Origin: Kocuria sp.
GTDB lineage: Bacteria > Actinomycetota > Actinomycetes > Actinomycetales > Micrococcaceae
Reading direction: 5' to 3'
Length of the DNA: 64,000 nt
Assembly (NCBI RefSeq): GCF_030538595.1
Contig: NZ_JAUNTS010000001.1
Span: forward strand, 255,112 to 319,111
The position numbers were made by a program, and so were the translations under genes. Under the pieces are notes generated by a model, which was given only the letters and a program-made list of their open reading frames with translations, did not search any database and was not told the DNA's origin. Below are positions 60,127-64,000 of the stretch, in pieces. Within the stretch, counting starts at the first letter, position 1. The number at the start of each line of letters is the position of its first letter.

Positions 60127-61500
60127 CGCGTTGACTCATCCAAGATGCCCGCGTGGAGTGCTTCGTTGACTCACCTCAAAGTACCCGCGTGGGTCCAGGG
60201 TGAGTGGATGGAGTTGGAATTGGCTCAACGCAAGGCGATCTTGGCCTCGCAGGTGAAGAAGTGACCCAAGGCCACCAAACAAGAGAAAACCGAGATCCTG
60301 GACGCGATCTGCCAGGTCACCCGGTGGCATCGCGACCACGCCCGCAAAATGATCCGACAACGAGTGGCAGGCATCGAGTCTGGTCCTCGCCAGCCTCGGG
60401 AACCGGTAATCACCTACAACGAGGACGTGATCGCTGTACTAGTGCGATGTTGGGCACTGTTGGATGGCCCCACAGGCAAACGCCTCCAACCAGCCCTACC
60501 GCAGCTGCTCGACTCACTGCGCGCGCATGACCGACTCGACGCTAGCGACGATGTAGTCGAGGCGTTGCTGCGGATGTCACCAGCCACCATCGACCGGCGC
60601 CTACAGCCCTACCGAGTAGGGCTGGTCTCATCCAAAGGAATATGTCACACCCGACCCGGGTCGATCCTCAAGGCCAGCACCCCGATCAAGACCTGGGCCG
60701 AATGGGACCAGACCGAACCTGGCTTCGTGCAGATCGACCTGGTCGGGCACGAGGGCGGTGACAACAACGGGGTGTTCCACTTCAGCCTAGATGTCACCGA
60801 CATCGCCACCGGGTGGACCGAAGCGATCAGCATCCGCAGCAAAGGCGAACGCATCGTGCGCACCGGACTGGAAGAACTACACCTGCGTTTCCCGTTTGCG
60901 ATCCAAGGAATCCATTCCGATAACGGCAGCGAGTTCATCAACCACCACCTCCAGAAATGGTGCGCCCTGCACGAGATCACCTACACACGAGGCCGCCCAA
61001 CCCGATCCAACGACCAAGCCCACATCGAGCAGAAGAACTGGGCCATGGTCCGCCGCTGTGTCGGCTACAACCGCTACGACACCGCCCGCGAACTGGAGTT
61101 ACTCAACCAGCTCTGGCCCCTGGAATCGACCATGACGAACCTGTTCATCCCCCAACAAAAACTCGCCACCAAAACACGCATCGGTGCGAAAGTCACCAAG
61201 ACCTACGACACCGCCACCACCCCATACCAGCGGATCCTGCGCGATCACCCCGACATGCTGGACGCCTCTGACAGCAAAGCCCTGGCACAGCGACTTGCCC
61301 AGGCCGACCCCGTGGCTATTCGTGAACAGATCGCGCTGATCCAAGCCAATCTGCTGGAACTGGCCCGACGCCGAGGCAACGTTGAACGCAAAGCCAAACG
61401 CAACGCCGTTTACCTCTCAAGAACCAAGCTCACCAAACGGGCATCTTGAGATGAGTCAACGACCCCCAACCACGCGGGCACCTTGACATGAGTCAACAGG
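60127..61500 (+). mobile_element. Insertion sequence, left copy (1374 bp)
   Basis: Carries one long frame for a DDE transposase. Each end holds two tandem copies of a 27-28 bp motif of type GTTGACTCAnnTCAAGrTGC plus CCGCGTGG: left at 60130-60156 and 60165-60192, right (inverted) at 61433-61460 and 61470-61497. Family not certain; an integrase-core type such as the ISNCY or IS481 groups is plausible. Confidence 0.8.
60349..61449 (+). CDS. DDE transposase (integrase core), left copy; longer frame broken by TGA
   Basis: 366 residues from the ATG at 60349. The likely catalytic triad lies in FVQIDLVGHEGGDNNG (Asp), IHSDNGSEFINHHLQKWC (Asp) and NDQAHIEQKNWAMVRR (Glu). The same frame runs back to an ATG at 60208, with AGGG seven bases upstream, but is interrupted by TGA at 60262-60264 (codon 19). 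The missing part (KATKQEKTEILDAICQVTRW) looks like the N-terminal DNA-binding region. Whether it is a pseudogene, a readthrough product or an internal-start protein is open. Confidence 0.7.
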   Translation: MIRQRVAGIESGPRQPREPVITYNEDVIAVLVRCWALLDGPTGKRLQPALPQLLDSLRAHDRLDASDDVVEALLRMSPATIDRRLQPYRVGLVSSKGICHTRPGSILKASTPIKTWAEWDQTEPGFVQIDLVGHEGGDNNGVFHFSLDVTDIATGWTEAISIRSKGERIVRTGLEELHLRFPFAIQGIHSDNGSEFINHHLQKWCALHEITYTRGRPTRSNDQAHIEQKNWAMVRRCVGYNRYDTARELELLNQLWPLESTMTNLFIPQQKLATKTRIGAKVTKTYDTATTPYQRILRDHPDMLDASDSKALAQRLAQADPVAIREQIALIQANLLELARRRGNVERKAKRNAVYLSRTKLTKRAS

Positions 61501-61585
61501 ACGCCAGTGACCGCTCTGGGCCACTACTATCGCACCGTCTCGACTGCTCGCTTCGCTAGAGCGATGACTGCTCGGAGAGACCTCG

Positions 61586-61882
61586 TCAGAGGTGTCGGTC
61601 AGGGTCCATTCGCTGATGCAGGATGCGGATGATGTCCACAGCTTTGGCAGCATCGTTCACGCGATAGAACAGCGTGTGGCTCACGACGCTGTAGCTCGAG
61701 TAGCCCTCCCGGATCTCGTCTCGGGCGCGACCTCGGCGCGGATCTTCAGCGACTCGCTCGACTGCAGCTCGGATCTCACCAATGTACGTCTCAGCCTGCT
61801 GGACGTCCCAGCGCTCTGCGGTGTAGTCCCAGATCGAGGAGAGGTCTCGCTGTGCGGCTGGGGTGAGGCGGTAGCCGGTCAT
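61586..61882 (-). CDS. parE: ParE/RelE-family toxin
   Basis: 98 residues of the RelE/ParE fold: YRLTPAAQRDLSSIWDYTAE at the N-terminus, the central RAAVERVAEDPRRGRARDEI, and HTLFYRVNDAAKAVDIIRIL HQRMDPDRHL at the end (in two parts). ParE toxins poison DNA gyrase; RelE relatives cut mRNA. The ATG overlaps the antitoxin stop by 4 bp (ATGA), the usual antitoxin-first coupling. It lies between two insertion sequences. Confidence 0.88.
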   Translation of the reverse strand: MTGYRLTPAAQRDLSSIWDYTAERWDVQQAETYIGEIRAAVERVAEDPRRGRARDEIREGYSSYSVVSHTLFYRVNDAAKAVDIIRILHQRMDPDRHL

Positions 61883-62112
61883 GCCTTCTTCGCCGCGACG
61901 AAGGCGTCGAAGTCGAAGGGCTCTGCCTCGCCGCTGGCCTCACCCTCGGCAAGCGCCGAACGCAGTGCTGCCAGCTGAGTCTCCTGGTCCTCCAAGAGGC
62001 GCAGCCCCGCTCGGACGACTTCGCTCGCAGAGCGGTAACGGCCCGAGGAGATCTCCTGTGCGAGGAAACCGGTGAAGTGGTCATCCAGGCTGATCGAGGT
62101 GTTCTGTGCCAT
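61879..62112 (-). CDS. parD: ParD-family antitoxin
   Basis: 77 residues from the ATG at 62112. The ribbon-helix-helix DNA-binding part is QNTSISLDDHFTGFLAQEIS with SGRYRSASEVVRAGLRLLED after it; the acidic C-terminus (EAEPFDFDAFVAAKKA) is the toxin-neutralising region. It would bind and repress its own promoter, which must lie in 62113-62155, close to or inside the left end of the right-hand insertion sequence. A longer frame to 62169 is less likely. Confidence 0.88.
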   Translation of the reverse strand: MAQNTSISLDDHFTGFLAQEISSGRYRSASEVVRAGLRLLEDQETQLAALRSALAEGEASGEAEPFDFDAFVAAKKA

Positions 62113-62152
62113 GGCGCAAGAATACCAAGGATTGGTACTCACGTGAAGGTCC

Positions 62153-63489
62153 CGCGTTGACTCATCCAAGATGCCCGCGTGGAGTGCTTCGTTGACTCAC
62201 CTCAAAGTACCCGCGTGGGTCCAGGGTGAGTGGATGGAGTTGGAATTGGCTCAACGCAAGGCGATCTTGGCCTCGCAGGTGAAGAAGTGACCCAAGGCCA
62301 CCAAACAAGAGAAAACCGAGATCCTGGACGCGATCTGCCAGGTCACCCGGTGGCATCGCGACCACGCCCGCAAAATGATCCGACAACGAGTGGCAGGCAT
62401 CGAGTCTGGTCCTCGCCAGCCTCGGGAACCGGTAATCACCTACAACGAGGACGTGATCGCTGTACTAGTGCGATGTTGGGCACTGTTGGATGGCCCCACA
62501 GGCAAACGCCTCCAACCAGCCCTACCGCAGCTGCTCGACTCACTGCGCGCGCATGACCGACTCGACGCTAGCGACGATGTAGTCGAGGCGTTGCTGCGGA
62601 TGTCACCAGCCACCATCGACCGGCGCCTACAGCCCTACCGAGTAGGGCTGGTCTCATCCAAAGGAATATGTCACACCCGACCCGGGTCGATCCTCAAGGC
62701 CAGCACCCCGATCAAGACCTGGGCCGAATGGGACCAGACCGAACCTGGCTTCGTGCAGATCGACCTGGTCGGGCACGAGGGCGGTGACAACAACGGGGTG
62801 TTCCACTTCAGCCTAGATGTCACCGACATCGCCACCGGGTGGACCGAAGCGATCAGCATCCGCAGCAAAGGCGAACGCATCGTGCGCACCGGACTGGAAG
62901 AACTACACCTGCGTTTCCCGTTTGCGATCCAAGGAATCCATTCCGATAACGGCAGCGAGTTCATCAACCACCACCTCCAGAAATGGTGCGCCCTGCACGA
63001 GATCACCTACACACGAGGCCGCCCAACCCGATCCAACGACCAAGCCCACATCGAGCAGAAGAACTGGGCCATGGTCCGCCGCTGTGTCGGCTACAACCGC
63101 TACGACACCGCCCGCGAACTGGAGTTACTCAACCAGCTCTGGCCCCTGGAATCGACCATGACGAACCTGTTCATCCCCCAACAAAAACTCGCCACCAAAA
63201 CACGCATCGGTGCGAAAGTCACCAAGACCTACGACACCGCCACCACCCCATACCAGCGGATCCTGCGCGATCACCCCGACATGCTGGACGCCTCTGACAG
63301 CAAAGCCCTGGCACAGCGACTTGCCCAGGCCGACCCCGTGGCTATTCGTGAACAGATCGCGCTGATCCAAGCCAATCTGCTGGAACTGGCCCGACGCCGA
63401 GGCAACGTTGAACGCAAAGCCAAACGCAACGCCGTTTACCTCTCAAGAACCAAGCTCACCAAACGGGCACCTTGACATGAGTCAACAGG
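62153..63489 (+). mobile_element. Insertion sequence, right copy (1337 bp)
   Basis: Same sequence as the left copy through the transposase gene as far as I can compare, in the same orientation. It is 37 bp shorter: the two right-end motifs of the left copy are replaced by one hybrid motif at 63459-63486, as recombination between them would give. Confidence 0.8.
62375..63475 (+). CDS. DDE transposase (integrase core), right copy; longer frame broken by TGA
   Basis: 366 residues, identical to the left copy except for the last residue (Pro instead of Ser), which the 37-bp deletion changed. The upstream frame from 62234 carries the same in-frame TGA at 62288-62290. Catalytic motifs as in the left copy. 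Confidence 0.7.
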   Translation: MIRQRVAGIESGPRQPREPVITYNEDVIAVLVRCWALLDGPTGKRLQPALPQLLDSLRAHDRLDASDDVVEALLRMSPATIDRRLQPYRVGLVSSKGICHTRPGSILKASTPIKTWAEWDQTEPGFVQIDLVGHEGGDNNGVFHFSLDVTDIATGWTEAISIRSKGERIVRTGLEELHLRFPFAIQGIHSDNGSEFINHHLQKWCALHEITYTRGRPTRSNDQAHIEQKNWAMVRRCVGYNRYDTARELELLNQLWPLESTMTNLFIPQQKLATKTRIGAKVTKTYDTATTPYQRILRDHPDMLDASDSKALAQRLAQADPVAIREQIALIQANLLELARRRGNVERKAKRNAVYLSRTKLTKRAP

Positions 63490-63494
63490 AACGG
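63490..63494 (+). repeat. Right target-site duplication AACGG
   Basis: AACGG directly after the right end of the composite element, matching 60122-60126 on the other side. Confidence 0.6.
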
Positions 63495-63553
63495 ACTGTT
63501 GGGTCCTGGCAACGAGTCGACCTGACCCCGAATCGCCGCCCGAGAGTCACTAC

Positions 63554-64000
63554 TCAGTCGTCGTCCCAGTCATCGTCATCCCAGTCGTCATCGTCCCAAT
63601 CGTCGTCGTCCCAGTCGCCGCTGTATACGTAGTTGGGAGCAGGCTGAACGGGTACGGGCACCTGAGCGGGGGCGGCCGGAGCAGGCGCCGGTGCAGCGGG
63701 AGCTTGTGCAGGGACCGCGGGGGCTTCGGCGGCATCCGCTGAGGCGTCACCCTGGGAGGTTTCAGCGTTGCCTGCATCCGCAGAAGACTCGTCATCTTGG
63801 CCGGTCTGCCCCTCCCCCGGGGTGCTCACGGTGCCTGACGGGCTGGGTGAGGAGGACGACGCCGGACCACTTTCGACCACCACGCCGTCACGCAAAATCT
63901 GGGAATCTGATGGGGCAGCCGCTGCGATCCACAAGAAGATCGCCACCGCGCCCACCACCACCAAGCTGAGTGTGGACCATAAAACCTTCATGGCATCCAT
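63554..64000 (-). CDS. Membrane-anchored protein with Pro/Ala linker and WDDDD repeat tail
   Basis: 148 residues as far as the window shows; the ATG used lies on the last three bases, so the true start could be further upstream. One N-terminal membrane helix (about 6-26, LWSTLSLVVVGAVAIFLWIA) is followed by a Ser/Glu/Asp region, a Pro/Ala/Gln stretch (about 90-120) and the C-terminal repeats GDWDDDDWDDDDWDDDDWDD D. Topology suggests the acidic tail is outside the membrane, perhaps across the cell wall. No family recognised. Confidence 0.72.
   Translation of the reverse strand: MDAMKVLWSTLSLVVVGAVAIFLWIAAAAPSDSQILRDGVVVESGPASSSSPSPSGTVSTPGEGQTGQDDESSADAGNAETSQGDASADAAEAPAVPAQAPAAPAPAPAAPAQVPVPVQPAPNYVYSGDWDDDDWDDDDWDDDDWDDD
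63557..63615 (-). repeat. 15-bp tandem repeats encoding WDDDD
   Basis: About four tandem copies of a 15-bp unit (TGGGACGACGATGAC with silent changes on the minus strand), ending two or three bases before the stop codon. Copy-number variation by slippage is likely. Confidence 0.75.

Larger units (their letters stand above)
60127..63489 (+). mobile_element. Composite transposon: IS, parDE, IS
   Basis: 3363 bp made of two directly repeated insertion sequences (60127-61500 and 62153-63489) around a 652-bp spacer with a parDE module. Corresponding positions of the two copies are offset by 2026 bp. The outer ends share CGC and AGG next to the inverted GTTGACTC termini and are flanked by AACGG on both sides. 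This indicates that the unit moved as a whole. Confidence 0.75.

Noticed and set aside
60204-60530. 108-codon alternative frame at the start of each IS
   Set aside because: It overlaps the transposase frame, has no conserved motif, and its Arg/Pro/Thr composition is typical of a shifted frame. It was considered as a first frame for programmed frameshifting, but the in-frame TGA explains the region better.
61498-62155. Separate target duplications for each IS copy
   Set aside because: The bases after the left copy (ACGCC) and before the right copy (GGTCC) match neither each other nor AACGG, so independent insertions are not supported.
63557-63615. Short regular repeats that could suggest a CRISPR array
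   Set aside because: Units are 15 bp, contiguous, without spacers, and in frame within a protein gene; they encode WDDDD.

Overview
This 64 kb window is high-GC DNA that reads as a chromosome segment of an actinobacterium, most likely from the family Micrococcaceae (Arthrobacter, Kocuria, Micrococcus or Rothia relatives). The reasons are a mycothiol synthase beside a GlnR-type orphan regulator, actinobacterial RpoB/RpoC, many GTG/TTG starts, RGG-rich extensions on ribosomal proteins S3 and S5, and an spc operon without the S14 gene. These are protein-level impressions; no database search was run.

Positions 1-43.9 kb are almost entirely minus-strand. Read in transcription order, from high to low coordinates, they hold tRNA-Trp, secE, nusG, rplK-rplA, a double-GNAT acetyltransferase, rplJ-rplL behind a leader with a terminator-like hairpin, and rpoB-rpoC. 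Next comes a Tat-exported neutral-ceramidase-like protein. A complete protocatechuate branch follows: pobR-pobA, then pcaHGBDCFIJR, converting 4-hydroxybenzoate through protocatechuate to succinyl-CoA and acetyl-CoA. Then come rpsL-rpsG-fusA, tuf, a small membrane protein on the plus strand, the S10 operon (rpsJ to rpsQ), the spc operon (rplN to rplO) and secY-adk. An aromatic catabolic cluster therefore sits between the rpoBC and str transcription units.

Positions 44-60 kb are mixed-strand housekeeping genes: aspC-type aminotransferase, ppk2, pfkA, ygfZ, a nitrobindin-like protein, an overlooked 35-residue membrane peptide, glnR-mshD, a Nudix/histidine-phosphatase fusion (MutT1 type), thyA-dfrA, asd of the E. 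coli type, murB, a MaoC hydratase pair, and tRNA-Met and tRNA-Thr.

Positions 60.1-63.5 kb are a probable composite transposon. Two nearly identical insertion sequences in direct orientation flank a parDE toxin-antitoxin pair. The whole unit, not each copy, is bounded by a 5-bp direct repeat (AACGG). Both transposase frames carry the same in-frame TGA at codon 19, and the right-hand copy has lost 37 bp at its right end. The window ends in a membrane-anchored protein with a C-terminal WDDDD repeat tail.

Other structure worth attention: four 65-71 bp intergenic palindromes with a central CGCCT but differing arms, a three-repeat IclR-type operator upstream of pcaH, and several apparently leaderless genes with a TAnnnT box exactly 7 nt before the ATG.
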